Positions 51,258 through 60,256 of a stretch of 64,000 bases of DNA are shown piece after piece (positions within the stretch are counted from its first letter, which is position 1; each line of letters opens with the position of its first letter). The notes beneath the pieces are model-generated. The model did not search any database. It was given only the letters and a program-made list of their open reading frames with translations, and was not told the origin of the DNA. The translations under genes were made by a program, and so were the position numbers. Origin of the DNA: Marimonas lutisalis (GTDB taxonomy: Bacteria; Pseudomonadota; Alphaproteobacteria; Rhodobacterales; Rhodobacteraceae); the NCBI RefSeq assembly GCF_005434965.1, contig NZ_SKCI01000005.1, forward strand, positions 62,001 through 126,000. The letters run 5' to 3'.

Positions 51258-52016
51258 TCAGGTGAGTGCACGGCCTTCGATACGGGCGCCGTAGAGCGTG
51301 GTAAGCACGGAAAGGCTGAGCGTGACCGAGAACCAACTGAGCGCCAGCGCCAGCAGCCCCGACAGCAGCCCGCCGCGCGCAAGCCCCTGATTGAGCAATT
51401 GCATTAGCAGAAAGGCCGCAGCCACGGTGGCAATCGCACCCAGCATGCCGCGCGTGGCCGACCAGCTGGCGCCCAGAGATAGTGGTTTACCCAGGGCCGC
51501 GGCGGGCAGGATCAGGCTGAGCCGCAGGAAAAACACGGTGAGCGCGATCTGCAGCAGCGTACCGATGATCATCATGGCGCCGTCCCACCTGGTGAAAGGG
51601 GCGATCAGCACCCCCAGTGCAAACATCGCCGGGATCAGCAGGACGAGCGCGAGAGCGGCAAGTTTCAGCGCCGCGAGAATGTAGGACCAGACCTCGGCAC
51701 CGCGCCAGCGTGGCAGGACCGGGCCTGGCGGTTCGCTGAGCAGCGCATAGCGGTGCCAGGCCACGGACATCCAGGTGATGCAGACCATGGCCACCACCAC
51801 CCCAAGCAGCAGCGCCAGTGTCATCGCCGGATCGGAGTAGTCGGGACGCAGTCCGATCGTGTGACGCATGCGGCCCGGCGCGCCAACCGTCATGAAAATG
51901 CCGACCATGGCCACCACGGCCAGAAGGACCGGCCCCACGGTGATGCGCAGCGTGGCCCAGATATCGTGAAAGATCATGCGGATCGCGTGGCGCAGGATGG
52001 CAAATCCGTCTTCCAT
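51258..52016 (-). CDS. Multi-pass membrane protein of unknown function
   Basis: A 252-residue protein with about six hydrophobic helices: VGPVLLAVVAMVGIFMTV, TLALLLGVVVAMVCITW, LKLAALALVLLIPAM, IIGTLLQIALTVFF, and two near the C-terminus. I recognise no family, though the pattern resembles uncharacterised DUF975/glycerophosphoryl-type membrane domains. It starts at ATG 52016 (MEDGFAILRH); the longer frame to 52181 overlaps the DUF1127 gene. It lies upstream of trkH. Confidence 0.6.
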   Translation of the reverse strand: MEDGFAILRHAIRMIFHDIWATLRITVGPVLLAVVAMVGIFMTVGAPGRMRHTIGLRPDYSDPAMTLALLLGVVVAMVCITWMSVAWHRYALLSEPPGPVLPRWRGAEVWSYILAALKLAALALVLLIPAMFALGVLIAPFTRWDGAMMIIGTLLQIALTVFFLRLSLILPAAALGKPLSLGASWSATRGMLGAIATVAAAFLLMQLLNQGLARGGLLSGLLALALSWFSVTLSLSVLTTLYGARIEGRALT

Positions 52017-52137
52017 CAGGGATCTCCGTTCAGGCCTCGGTCCTGTGCCACTTGGGCAACTGCGGCGGAGACTATGCGAGCGGGTCCGGAATGGAAAGGC
52101 CGGGTCGCGCGGGGCCAGGCCCCGCGCAGGGGCGCAA

Positions 52138-52362
52138 TCAAGTATAGAAGAGGTCGCGGAAGACGTGGCGCGCGATGTCATCGCGCTTGATGCCCATTGC
52201 CGCCAGTTCTTCGTCGGATTTCGCTTCGAGCGCGGCGATCTGATCGCGGCGCGAGCAGGCCTCGGTATAGGCGGTCATGCCACGGGCGATCGAGGCCAGA
52301 ACCCGGCGGAAGCCCGACCGGCCTTCGTCCGAGAAGGTGAATTGAGATGTGATATCAGCCAT
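52138..52362 (-). CDS. DUF1127 (YjiS-like) small protein
   Basis: A 74-residue basic protein with the DUF1127 pattern RRDQIAALEAKSDEELAAMGIKRDDI and ending FRDLFYT. In Rhodobacter sphaeroides a related DUF1127 protein (CcaF1) binds RNA and is stress-induced by RpoH sigma factors; whether this one does is inference. An AGGAAAGG site lies seven bases upstream of ATG 52362. It is divergent from the AmrB-AmrA fusion by 231 bp. Confidence 0.85.
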   Translation of the reverse strand: MADITSQFTFSDEGRSGFRRVLASIARGMTAYTEACSRRDQIAALEAKSDEELAAMGIKRDDIARHVFRDLFYT

Positions 52363-52593
52363 TTGGAAACCTTTCCTGAGGTTGTTCAGCGTTTGGTTTC
52401 CTCCCTACGCTGCAAGATAGGGCATAAATGGGGCAGGACCACTGACCATTTTGCATGGCCGCCATTGCCCTGCTGCAACGCAGCATTTCAGCCAAGGGCG
52501 TGATTTGCCGCCTCCCTGCCCGGCCCTTGGCATTCAATTGCCCAATTCCCATGTCATGGGGCAGGACAACAAAGCCTAGAGGCGGGCAAGACG

Positions 52594-53976
52594 ATGACGA
52601 CGATGATACAGGACATGCGCAGATCGAATGCGGCCGGGCGGTTCTTTCCCGGCGATGCGCAGGCGCTGGCCGAGAAGGTCGAGGCGCTGATGCAGGAGGC
52701 GGGCGAGATTTTCCTGCCGCCGCGCAGCGTCCCGATGGCGGTGATCTCGCCCCATGCCGGTTACGACTATAGCGGGCTGCTGACGGCAGGCGCCCTGCGG
52801 ATGAGCGCAGGTGGCGCATTCGACCGCGTGGCGATCCTGTCGCCGTCACACCGGCATGCATTCGATGGCATCGCCCTGCCCGCGCAGGACGGCTATGTTC
52901 TGCCCGGGGTGAGCCTGCCAATCGACGCGGCGGCGCGCCAGGCGCTGGTGGGCGCCGGGCTGGCCCGGGTGCTGGACGCGGCGCATGACCACGAACACGG
53001 GATCGAAACCCAGCTGCCCTTTGTCACCGCGCTGCACGAGGCCGCCCCGGTGGTGCCGCTGGTAATCGGCCGGGCCGAGCGGCGCCACGTGGCCCGCGTG
53101 GTGGATGCGCTGGCCGCGATGCCGGGGCGGACACTCTTCGTGCTGTCGAGCGACCTGAGCCATTTCCTGACCCGGACCGAGGCGAACGCCCGCGACAAGG
53201 CCACCGCCGAGATGATCGAGACCGGCCAGCACAAGGAGCTGACCGGCGAGGATGCCTGTGGCGCGGCGGCGATTGCGGGGTTCATGGCGTCGGAGCACGC
53301 GCGCGGGGCGCGGGTGATGCGGCTTGGCATGACAACCTCCTATGGCACCACGGGCGATGCGAGCCGCGTTGTGGGCTACGGCGCCTGGAGCCTGCATGCC
53401 CCGCACGAGGACATGCTGCACGAGACCCACCGCGCGGCGCTGCTCAAGGCGGCGCGGCAGGCGCTGGAAGGGCATACCCGGCAACGGGTGACCCCCGGTA
53501 TCCGCATGGCGAGCTTCAGCCCGCGCCTGCAGGGGATCGCGGCCAGTTTCGTGACGCTGGAGAAGCGCGGCGAGCTGCGCGGCTGTATCGGCTCGCTCAT
53601 GCCGCATGCGCCGCTGGTGCAGGACGTGGTCGACAACGCGGTGAAGGCCGGGTTTTCCGACCGCCGCTTTGGCCCGATGAGCGAGGAGGAACTGGCCGAG
53701 ACGGCGATCAAGCTGTCGGTGCTGAGCCGCCCGGTGGCGATGAAATTCGACGGCGAGACGCAGGCGCGCGAAATGCTGGAGCCGGGCAAGAGCGGGGCGA
53801 TCCTGATCGACGGGCCTTATCGCGGCGTGTTCCTGCCCAGCGTCTGGGAGAGCCTGCCGACGCGCGAGGCGTTCCTGAACGGGCTGAAACGCAAGGCGGG
53901 CCTGCCTGAGAGCCACTGGAGCGACCGGGTGAAGATACTGGGATTCCGCGCCGAGGCCTTTGGCGAAGCGGCCTGA
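52594..53976 (+). CDS. AmrB-AmrA fusion (MEMO1 + AMMECR1 domains)
   Basis: A 460-residue fusion. Residues 8-265 form the MEMO1-like AmrB domain, with AVISPHAGYDYSG, ILSPSHRHAF, HEHGIETQLPF and LSSDLSHFL. Residues 280-455 form the AMMECR1-like AmrA domain, with ASFVTLEKRGELRGCIGSL and SDRRFGPMSEEEL. These belong to the AmmeMemoRadiSam system, in which a radical-SAM partner (AmrS) usually lies alongside; none is present in this window. The start ATG 52594 has alternatives at 52603 and 52615. The TauE gene is convergent, 12 bp downstream. Confidence 0.88.
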   Translation: MTTMIQDMRRSNAAGRFFPGDAQALAEKVEALMQEAGEIFLPPRSVPMAVISPHAGYDYSGLLTAGALRMSAGGAFDRVAILSPSHRHAFDGIALPAQDGYVLPGVSLPIDAAARQALVGAGLARVLDAAHDHEHGIETQLPFVTALHEAAPVVPLVIGRAERRHVARVVDALAAMPGRTLFVLSSDLSHFLTRTEANARDKATAEMIETGQHKELTGEDACGAAAIAGFMASEHARGARVMRLGMTTSYGTTGDASRVVGYGAWSLHAPHEDMLHETHRAALLKAARQALEGHTRQRVTPGIRMASFSPRLQGIAASFVTLEKRGELRGCIGSLMPHAPLVQDVVDNAVKAGFSDRRFGPMSEEELAETAIKLSVLSRPVAMKFDGETQAREMLEPGKSGAILIDGPYRGVFLPSVWESLPTREAFLNGLKRKAGLPESHWSDRVKILGFRAEAFGEAA

Positions 53977-53988
53977 GAGGTCCGCGCG

Positions 53989-54822
53989 CTAGAACAGCAC
54001 GTACTTGATGCCGATGCCGAGCACGATGGCCCCCATCGCGGCCTGAAGCACGCTGTTTTTCATCGCTTTGTTGATCTGCGGGCCCAGGATGGCGCCGATC
54101 ACGGCCCCCAGGGCCAGCGGAACCAGCAGCGTCCAGTCGAGTGGCGCGCCCATGTAGACGAAATTGCCGATCGACACCGCCAGCGACATGATGATCGCGA
54201 TCGCCGCGGTGGCGGGGATGATATACATCGGCATGTGCAGAAGCGACGCCATGTAAGGCACCAGAAGGAAGCCGCCCCCCACCCCGAAGATCGCCGCCGT
54301 CATGGCGATGAGCGCGCCGGCCAGGAGCGGCGACCAGGTGGGTACCGAGTAGAGCCGCCCGGCATAGCGGAAGGTCACGGCCCGGAGATCGGTGCAGACC
54401 GGTTTGACCGTGCCGGGCACCGCCGACAGGGGCGCCCCACCCGGGGCCAGCAGTTTCCAGAAGATCTGCGCCGCGATGGCCAAGGTCAGCATCCCGAAGA
54501 GCGGGCGGAACTGCGCCATGTCAGAGAGATAGAGCGAGGACAGCGTGGAGCCCACATAGGCGCCGACCAGCCCGCCGCCGCCCAGGAGCAGCCCCAACGG
54601 CACCACCGCCGAGGCGCGGCGCAGGTAGCCCGGCACGAAGATGAGCGCGGTGGCCAGCACGACGATTTGCGTCATCGGCTTGACCGCGTTCGGGTCCATC
54701 ACGCCGAAGAGCGTGATCAGGCCGAAAGAGGTGAGAATACCCCCCGCCGCGCCGATGGCCGAGAAAACGATGCCCACGAACACGCCCCAGACCAGGACGC
54801 CGGCAAGTGTGAGAATGGCCAA
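53989..54822 (-). CDS. TauE/SafE-family membrane exporter
   Basis: A 277-residue protein with about eight hydrophobic helices. It has the two-repeat pattern GAAGGILTSFGLITLFGVMDPNAVKPM and the later FGVGGGFLLVPYMASLLHMP, the signature of the sulfite exporter TauE/SafE family. Members export small organosulfonates or sulfite. I start at TTG 54822, with GGGAGG five bases upstream, rather than at the TTG at 54837. The substrate is unknown. It is convergent with the AmrB-AmrA gene. Confidence 0.85.
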   Translation of the reverse strand: MAILTLAGVLVWGVFVGIVFSAIGAAGGILTSFGLITLFGVMDPNAVKPMTQIVVLATALIFVPGYLRRASAVVPLGLLLGGGGLVGAYVGSTLSSLYLSDMAQFRPLFGMLTLAIAAQIFWKLLAPGGAPLSAVPGTVKPVCTDLRAVTFRYAGRLYSVPTWSPLLAGALIAMTAAIFGVGGGFLLVPYMASLLHMPMYIIPATAAIAIIMSLAVSIGNFVYMGAPLDWTLLVPLALGAVIGAILGPQINKAMKNSVLQAAMGAIVLGIGIKYVLF

Positions 54823-55056
54823 GGGGACCTCCCGCAATCAAATATGCGAAAAGTCTAATGTATTGGCGTGGCGCGGGGAATGGCTGGAAATGCCGCACCG
54901 GGGCGGCGAGCGGCCGTGGCCCGCAGAGGACGAGGGGCCGGCACGGGCCCCGAAGCGGAACTTGAATGCCGTGCTACCCGGGAAAGGTCGATTTACTTCG
55001 TCCGGGCACGGGTGCAAGAAGGCACAAAGAACGCATAGCCAAAGCCCCGCTCATCC

Positions 55057-55977
55057 ATGCTATCCATCCTGCTGAATGGCCTGTTGCCAAGTTTCCTGCT
55101 GGTTTGCCTCGGGGGGCTTGTCCGCAATCGTCTGTCGGAAAATGCCTGGGCCGGGCTGGATCGGCTGAACTTCGAAATTCTTTTCCCGGCCCTGATCTTC
55201 ACAGCGGCGGCAGCGCGTCCAATCGCGCTGGAAAACCTGGTGATCGTCGGGCCTCTCGTCTGGGCGCTGCTTGCTCTTGGTCTTGCCCTTGGCTGGCTGG
55301 CGCGGCCTTTCGGGCCGGACCGGTTTCTTGATTTCGCCGGCGCCTGGCAGACGGCGTGGCGGTTCAATACGGCCCTGGGCTTTGTCGTCGTGCAGGCGCT
55401 TCCCTCGGCCGATCTGGCCTATTTTTCGATCACGATCGGGTTGGCGATCCCCATGGCAAATGTCTTTGCCGTATCGGCTCTGTCGCGCGGGGAAGGGCTT
55501 TCGCCGGTCAGTGCGTTGCGCAAGGTGGCGCTGAACCCGTTTCTGCTGGCCAGTCTTGCCGGCGTCGCCGTGGGCCTGAGCCAGCTGACCATTCCCGCGC
55601 CGATCCTGGCGCCCGTGACATTGCTGGCGCAGGCCGCCATTCCGGTGGCGCTGATTTCAATCGGGGCGACGCTCAATTGGCGCGCCCTGGGAAAGCTCGA
55701 CCGGTTCACGGGCATTCTGGTCGGGACCAAGCTGATCGCTTTGCCGGCGGCTGCCAGCATTTGCGCACTGGCCCTTGGAGTATCGGGGCCGATCGTTCCG
55801 GTTCTGGTGGTTTTCGCGGCCTTGCCGACGGCCTCTGCAGCGCATGTGTTGGCCGCGGGCTTTGGCGCCAACCGGCAATTGGCCGCAACGCTGATTGCAC
55901 AAAGCACCTTGCTGAGTGCGTTCACCCTACCGATCTGGATGACCGTGGCGGAGGCCCTTGCCCGCCAGTCCCACTGA
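55057..55977 (+). CDS. AEC-family transporter
   Basis: A 306-residue inner-membrane protein with about ten hydrophobic helices. The segments VCLGGLVRNRLSENAWAGLDRLNFEILFPALIF (in parts), the inner LNPFLLASLAGVAVGL and the QSTLLSAFTLPIW end fit the auxin efflux carrier family, which exports organic anions such as malate or malonate. The ATG 55057 is the first candidate start; no strong ribosome site is visible. It is convergent with folE2, 69 bp away. Confidence 0.83.
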   Translation: MLSILLNGLLPSFLLVCLGGLVRNRLSENAWAGLDRLNFEILFPALIFTAAAARPIALENLVIVGPLVWALLALGLALGWLARPFGPDRFLDFAGAWQTAWRFNTALGFVVVQALPSADLAYFSITIGLAIPMANVFAVSALSRGEGLSPVSALRKVALNPFLLASLAGVAVGLSQLTIPAPILAPVTLLAQAAIPVALISIGATLNWRALGKLDRFTGILVGTKLIALPAAASICALALGVSGPIVPVLVVFAALPTASAAHVLAAGFGANRQLAATLIAQSTLLSAFTLPIWMTVAEALARQSH

Positions 55978-56046
55978 ATTCGCGGTTACGACAGCACGCG
56001 GCCAATCCCGGTTCCGTCGTCTGCGCTGGTCCGCGAAAGCCGCAGT

Positions 56047-57150
56047 TCAGCCGACGTGGAACAGCGTGGTGAAGAGCTTGGGATCGACGCTTTGCGCCTC
56101 GAAGAGATCACCCTCGGTCAGGATCGAGACGGCATCGTGGGAATGCAGCGATTCCTGATGGCTGGCCACGATGCGGAAATCGCCGATACGCGGATCATCT
56201 TCGAGCTGCTGGGCGAAGAGACGCGCGGCATCCTCGACGAAGATCGGGTTGGCGGCGTTCAGCTCGGCGAAGGCCTGTTCGTCCTCGCGTTTGACCATCA
56301 CCTGCGTTTCGGTCGGCACCGCGTCGCGGGCCAGATCGATCAGGTCCTCGAACCACAGGCAATCGGTGCCGCAGAGCACCTCGACCGAGAGGCGCGCGAC
56401 CGAACGTTGCGAATGCGGCGTGGCCAGTTGCCCGCGCGCCTGGCGGGCATGCTCGCTGAGTTCGAGCGAGCATGGGCAGGTCGAGGAATAGACATAGTCG
56501 AGATGCACGATCTTGCGGCGCACCCCGGCCTGTTCGACGAGTTCCAGCGCGATGTCGTAATACTGGTAACCCGACAGGCCCGAGCGCAGGCTGTCCACCT
56601 TCATCGGGAAGGAAAACCGCATCTGGATGCGGGCATCGAAGCTTTCGAGATCGGCCTTGTAGTCGTCAAGCGCGGCCTCGATCACCTCGAAGGAAAAGGT
56701 CTTGTCGGCATGGGCATAGAAGCTGCGCATGATGCGCGACATGTTGATGCCCTTCTTCTCGGCCTCGAGGCTGACGGTGCCGGTGACGCTGGTTTCCAGC
56801 GTCAGGTCGCCGTTGTCGCGGGTGTGATACTGGATCGGCAGGCGAAAATTCGAGATGCCGACATGCTGGATCACGCGTTTTGCCCCGCGGATGAGGCTGG
56901 CCGGGCCGTTCTGAAGATCGGGCAACGCGGCCTTGTAGGCGGGGGTAACCGTGAAATCCTCGGGATAGTCGCGCGAGAGCGCCGGGTAGTTCGACAGCGG
57001 CGCACCGGGAATGAGCCGGGCGATCGCGGGATCGAGATCTGCCACCTCTTCCGGGGTGGCGGTTTCGGCCCAGTGCCGCAGGCGCGCCAGCGCGGTTTCC
57101 GCTTCGTCGCGCGAGGGTGCCTTGTCGATATCCGGCGTGATCTTGTTCAT
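56047..57150 (-). CDS. folE2: GTP cyclohydrolase FolE2 (type IB)
   Basis: This 367-residue enzyme converts GTP to dihydroneopterin triphosphate, the first step of folate synthesis. FolE2 uses Mn or Zn without needing the classical zinc enzyme. The catalytic Cys region is STCPCSLELS (about 212), and other conserved segments include GISNFRLPIQY, INMSRIMRSFY and DSLRSGLSGYQYYDI. No folE (type IA) gene is in the window. It is divergent from a 2OG-Fe(II) oxygenase gene by 167 bp; the same direction as neither folP nor folB, which lie 19 kb away. Confidence 0.94.
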   Translation of the reverse strand: MNKITPDIDKAPSRDEAETALARLRHWAETATPEEVADLDPAIARLIPGAPLSNYPALSRDYPEDFTVTPAYKAALPDLQNGPASLIRGAKRVIQHVGISNFRLPIQYHTRDNGDLTLETSVTGTVSLEAEKKGINMSRIMRSFYAHADKTFSFEVIEAALDDYKADLESFDARIQMRFSFPMKVDSLRSGLSGYQYYDIALELVEQAGVRRKIVHLDYVYSSTCPCSLELSEHARQARGQLATPHSQRSVARLSVEVLCGTDCLWFEDLIDLARDAVPTETQVMVKREDEQAFAELNAANPIFVEDAARLFAQQLEDDPRIGDFRIVASHQESLHSHDAVSILTEGDLFEAQSVDPKLFTTLFHVG

Positions 57151-57317
57151 CTTCCCGTCCCCTTTCGTGGGTCGTCGGTGCCTGATGAATGTAGGCCCAG
57201 GCGTCCCGAATTACCAACATTTGCACTCAGAAATACGGCAACGGTCGCAAACGGATCATTTTTTTCCGGCATTTCATGCCAGTCTGGCGCCATAGACCGA
57301 TCAGGATGAGGCTGCCC

Positions 57318-58106
57318 ATGCACGATATTCTGGATCTTGGGCGCTTTCCGCTGGACCGGCCCGAAAGCGCGGACTGGGCCGCGCTGGTGGCGCGCTGCCG
57401 CGAGGACCTGGCCCGCGACGGTATGTTCAACCTGGCGGGTTTCATGCATCCGGATGTGGCCCGGGCGGCGGCAGACGCGCTGGAGGCGCGGTTCGCCTCC
57501 GAGGCGTTCCGGCACGAGCGCGAACATAACATCTATTTCCTGAAGGATGTGCCGGGGCTGGCGCCCGATCATCCGGCGCTCACGCGGCTTCGGACATCGA
57601 ACGACACGCTGTGCTGGGACCAGCTGACCGGCAGTCCGATGGACCGGCTCTATCGCTGGCCCGAGTTGGCGCGGTTCCTGGCGGCCACGATGGAGCGCGA
57701 GGCGCTTTACGTGATGGAAGACCCGCTGGCCGGGCTGAACACGATGTCCTACCGCGAAGGCCAGGCGCTGAACTGGCATTTCGACCGCTCGGAGTTCACC
57801 ACGACGCTGCTGTTGCAGGCGCCCGACGCCGGCGGCGAGTTCATCTATCGCACCGACCTGCGCAGCAATGAGGACCCCAATTACGAGGGCGTCGCGAAAA
57901 TGCTGGCGGGCGCGGACCCGGAGGTGCGCAGCCTGACGCTGAGCCCCGGCACGCTCAACGTCTTCAAGGGCAAGAACACGCCGCACCGGGTGGGTGACGT
58001 GCAGGGCGGCCGGGCCAGGGTGATCTCGGTCTTTTCCTTTTACGAGCGGCCGGGCGTTGCGTTTTCCGAAGACGAGCGCATCGGCTTCTATGGACGCGCG
58101 GGATAA
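57318..58106 (+). CDS. 2OG-Fe(II) oxygenase related to amino-acid halogenases (HalD/BesD-like) with HxD motif
   Basis: A 262-residue non-heme iron oxygenase. The metal facial triad is readable as His154 and Asp156 in LNWHFDRSEF and distal His223 in NTPHRVGD, with an Arg in GRARVISVFSFYE for 2-oxoglutarate. The segment pattern resembles the BesD/HalD lysine-halogenase family, in which the Asp is replaced by Gly (HxG). The presence of Asp here predicts hydroxylation rather than chlorination. I start at ATG 57318 because GAGG lies six bases upstream; an in-frame ATG at 57306 is also possible. The substrate, perhaps a free amino acid, is not known. Confidence 0.75.
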   Translation: MHDILDLGRFPLDRPESADWAALVARCREDLARDGMFNLAGFMHPDVARAAADALEARFASEAFRHEREHNIYFLKDVPGLAPDHPALTRLRTSNDTLCWDQLTGSPMDRLYRWPELARFLAATMEREALYVMEDPLAGLNTMSYREGQALNWHFDRSEFTTTLLLQAPDAGGEFIYRTDLRSNEDPNYEGVAKMLAGADPEVRSLTLSPGTLNVFKGKNTPHRVGDVQGGRARVISVFSFYERPGVAFSEDERIGFYGRAG

Positions 58107-58123
58107 GGTGGGACAGGCGCCGC

Positions 58124-59305
58124 CTAGGCCGCGCCCAGCGCCTGCAGCACGTCGGCGATCAGATCGTCGGTATCCTCGAGCCCGACGGAGAAGCGGATGA
58201 GGCCAGGGGTGATGCCGAGGCCCGCGCGCTGATCCTCGCTGAGGCGCTGATGCGTCGTGGTGGCGGGATGAGTGGCGATGGATTTCGCATCGCCGAGGTT
58301 GTTCGAGATCACCGCGATTTGCAGCGCGTTGAGGGTGCGGAACGCCGCCTCTTGCCCGCCGTTGAGATCAAAGGACACCACGGTGCCGCCCTGCCCCGTC
58401 TGGGCGCGGACCAGATCGTATTGCGGGTGGGACGGGTGACCGGGATAGATCACGCGGGCCAGTTTTTCGTGGCCCTGCAGCGCCTCGGCCAGCGCCAGCG
58501 CGCTCGCGGCCTGGGCGCGCACCCGCAGGTCGATGGTTTCCAGCCCCTTGAGCATGATCCAGGCGGTGAAGGGCGACATCGCCCCGCCGGTATGCTTCAT
58601 GTAGGGTTCGAGCGTCTTGCGGATGAACTCGCGGGTGGAGAGCACCACGCCTCCCAGCGCGCGGCCCTGCCCATCGATGTGCTTGGTCGCGGAATAGACC
58701 ACCACGTCGGCGCCCTGTTCGATGGCGCGGGAAAAGACGGGCGTTGCAAAGACGTTGTCGACGATGACGAGCGCGTCATGGGCATGGGCGATTTCCGCCA
58801 CCGCGGCGATGTCGATCACTTCGAGCGTGGGGTTGGCGGTGGATTCGAAGAACACGGCACGGGTTTCGGGCCGGACCGCGGCGCGCCACTGATCAAGATC
58901 GGTGCCATCGACGAAATCGACCGCCACGCCGAAGCGCGGCAGGATCTCTTCGAGGATGTAGAGGCAGGAGCCAAAAAGCGCGCGGGCGGCGACAACGTGA
59001 TCGCCGGCCTTCAGGCAGGAGGTGAGTGCAGCGTTGACGGCGGCCATGCCCGAAGCGGTGGCAAAGGCGTCCTCGGCCCCTTCCAGCGCGGCGATACGTT
59101 CTTCGAACATGGCGACGGTGGGGTTGCCGTAGCGGGCATAGATGAAGTCGTCGGGGCCGGCCTCGATAAACCGGGCCTGGGCCTGTTCGGCGCTGTCATA
59201 GACAAAACCCTGAGTGAGGAAGATCGCCTCGCTCACCTCGTTGTATTGCGATCGGCGGGTGCCGCCATGCACCAGCGCGGTGCGCTTGTTCCAGTCCTTG
59301 CTCAT
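58124..59305 (-). CDS. metZ: O-succinylhomoserine sulfhydrylase
   Basis: A 393-residue PLP enzyme that forms homocysteine from O-succinylhomoserine and sulfide. The PLP lysine lies in VVYSATKHIDGQGR (about 210), and the Cys/Met-metabolism family region includes GNPTVAMFEERIAALEG, DNVFATPVFSRAIEQGADV (in parts) and ISNNLGDAKSI. The start ATG 59305 follows AAGGAGCG. The gene is preceded by a SAM-II riboswitch and terminator, so methionine represses it through SAM. The frame to 59476 runs through the riboswitch and is not coding. Confidence 0.95.
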   Translation of the reverse strand: MSKDWNKRTALVHGGTRRSQYNEVSEAIFLTQGFVYDSAEQAQARFIEAGPDDFIYARYGNPTVAMFEERIAALEGAEDAFATASGMAAVNAALTSCLKAGDHVVAARALFGSCLYILEEILPRFGVAVDFVDGTDLDQWRAAVRPETRAVFFESTANPTLEVIDIAAVAEIAHAHDALVIVDNVFATPVFSRAIEQGADVVVYSATKHIDGQGRALGGVVLSTREFIRKTLEPYMKHTGGAMSPFTAWIMLKGLETIDLRVRAQAASALALAEALQGHEKLARVIYPGHPSHPQYDLVRAQTGQGGTVVSFDLNGGQEAAFRTLNALQIAVISNNLGDAKSIATHPATTTHQRLSEDQRAGLGITPGLIRFSVGLEDTDDLIADVLQALGAA

Positions 59306-59334
59306 CGGTCGCTCCTTTCGGGGCCTTCGCCCAC

Positions 59335-59371
59335 AAAAAAACCCCCGGTCGCGGTCACGCGAAGCGGGGGG
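59335..59371 (-). terminator. Factor-independent terminator in the metZ leader
   Basis: On the minus strand CCCCCG pairs with CGGGGG, with an inner CGCG/CGCG stem, followed by seven T. It sits between the SAM-II aptamer and the metZ ribosome site, so it is the riboswitch expression platform. Confidence 0.85.
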
Positions 59372-59382
59372 CCCGTCCGATG

Positions 59383-59438
59383 ACCTCTTTAGCGGCATAT
59401 TTAGCGTGGCCCGCAATCCGGTAACAAATCGCCACGTG
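59383..59438 (-). promoter_or_regulatory. SAM-II (metA-type) riboswitch
   Basis: The minus strand reads CACGTGGCGATTTG, ACCGGATTGC, GCCACG, then GCCGCTAAAGAGG, matching the conserved blocks of the alphaproteobacterial class II SAM riboswitch: the P1 stem, the pseudoknot and the terminal GCTAAAG. It precedes the terminator and metZ and should switch off metZ when S-adenosylmethionine is high. Confidence 0.93.
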
Positions 59439-59540
59439 CTGCGGCGTTTAGCGCGGCGGCGCTGCGCGGTCAACAAAATGTCGCGGGGGTGGTTGCCCGG
59501 GACGGCGAAACCGGCATGATTGCCGTAAAGGAGATGCGCG

Positions 59541-60248
59541 ATGACCCAACCGATCGAGTTCTATTTCTGGCCCACCCCGAACGGGTGGAAAATCTCCATC
59601 GCGCTCGAGGAGATGGGCCTGCCCTATGAGACGAAGATCGTGAACATCGGCAAGGGCGAGCAGTTCGCGCCGGAGTTCCTGAAAATCTCGCCCAACAACC
59701 GGATGCCGGCGATCGTCGATCCCGAAGGGCCCGACGGCGCGCCGATCTCGGTCTTCGAGAGCGGGGCGATCCTGATGTACCTGGCGCGCAAGACCGGGCG
59801 GTTTTACGGCCAGACCGAGCGGGAGCGGATCGCCGTGGAGGAATGGCTGATGTGGCAGATGGGTGGCTTGGGGCCGATGGCGGGCCAGGCGCATCATTTC
59901 CTGAAATATGCACCCGTGATGGACCCGCCGCAGGTGCTGCCCTATGCGCAGGACCGCTATCGCAACGAGGTGGCGCGACTTTACAAGGTGCTGGACACGA
60001 GGCTGGCCGAGAATGAGTACGTGGCGGGGGATTTCTATTCCATCGCCGACATGGCGATCTGGGGCTGGGCCTCGCTGTGGGAGGGGCAACAACAAACCCT
60101 GGAGGACAAGCCGCATTTCGCCCGCTGGCTGGACCAGGTGGGCGCGCGCGAAGGCGTCAAGGCGGGCCGCGCGCTTTATGCGGAGCTGCGCCAGACCCCG
60201 CAGCAGAACACCGACAGCCACAAGGTGCTCTTTGGGCAGAAGGGCTGA
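59541..60248 (+). CDS. Glutathione S-transferase, YghU/YfcG-like
   Basis: A 235-residue protein with the thioredoxin-like N-terminal domain, including FYFWPTPNGWKISIALEEMG, and the conserved NNRMPAIVD and FESGAILMYLA segments. The helical C-terminal domain carries the N-cap region SIADMAIWGWA. The TPNGWK start and NKMPAIVD-like segment suggest the disulfide-bond oxidoreductase branch (YfcG, YghU) rather than a classical transferase. A AAAGGAGATG-type site precedes ATG 59541. It is divergent from metZ. Confidence 0.88.
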   Translation: MTQPIEFYFWPTPNGWKISIALEEMGLPYETKIVNIGKGEQFAPEFLKISPNNRMPAIVDPEGPDGAPISVFESGAILMYLARKTGRFYGQTERERIAVEEWLMWQMGGLGPMAGQAHHFLKYAPVMDPPQVLPYAQDRYRNEVARLYKVLDTRLAENEYVAGDFYSIADMAIWGWASLWEGQQQTLEDKPHFARWLDQVGAREGVKAGRALYAELRQTPQQNTDSHKVLFGQKG

Positions 60249-60256
60249 GGCGCGGC

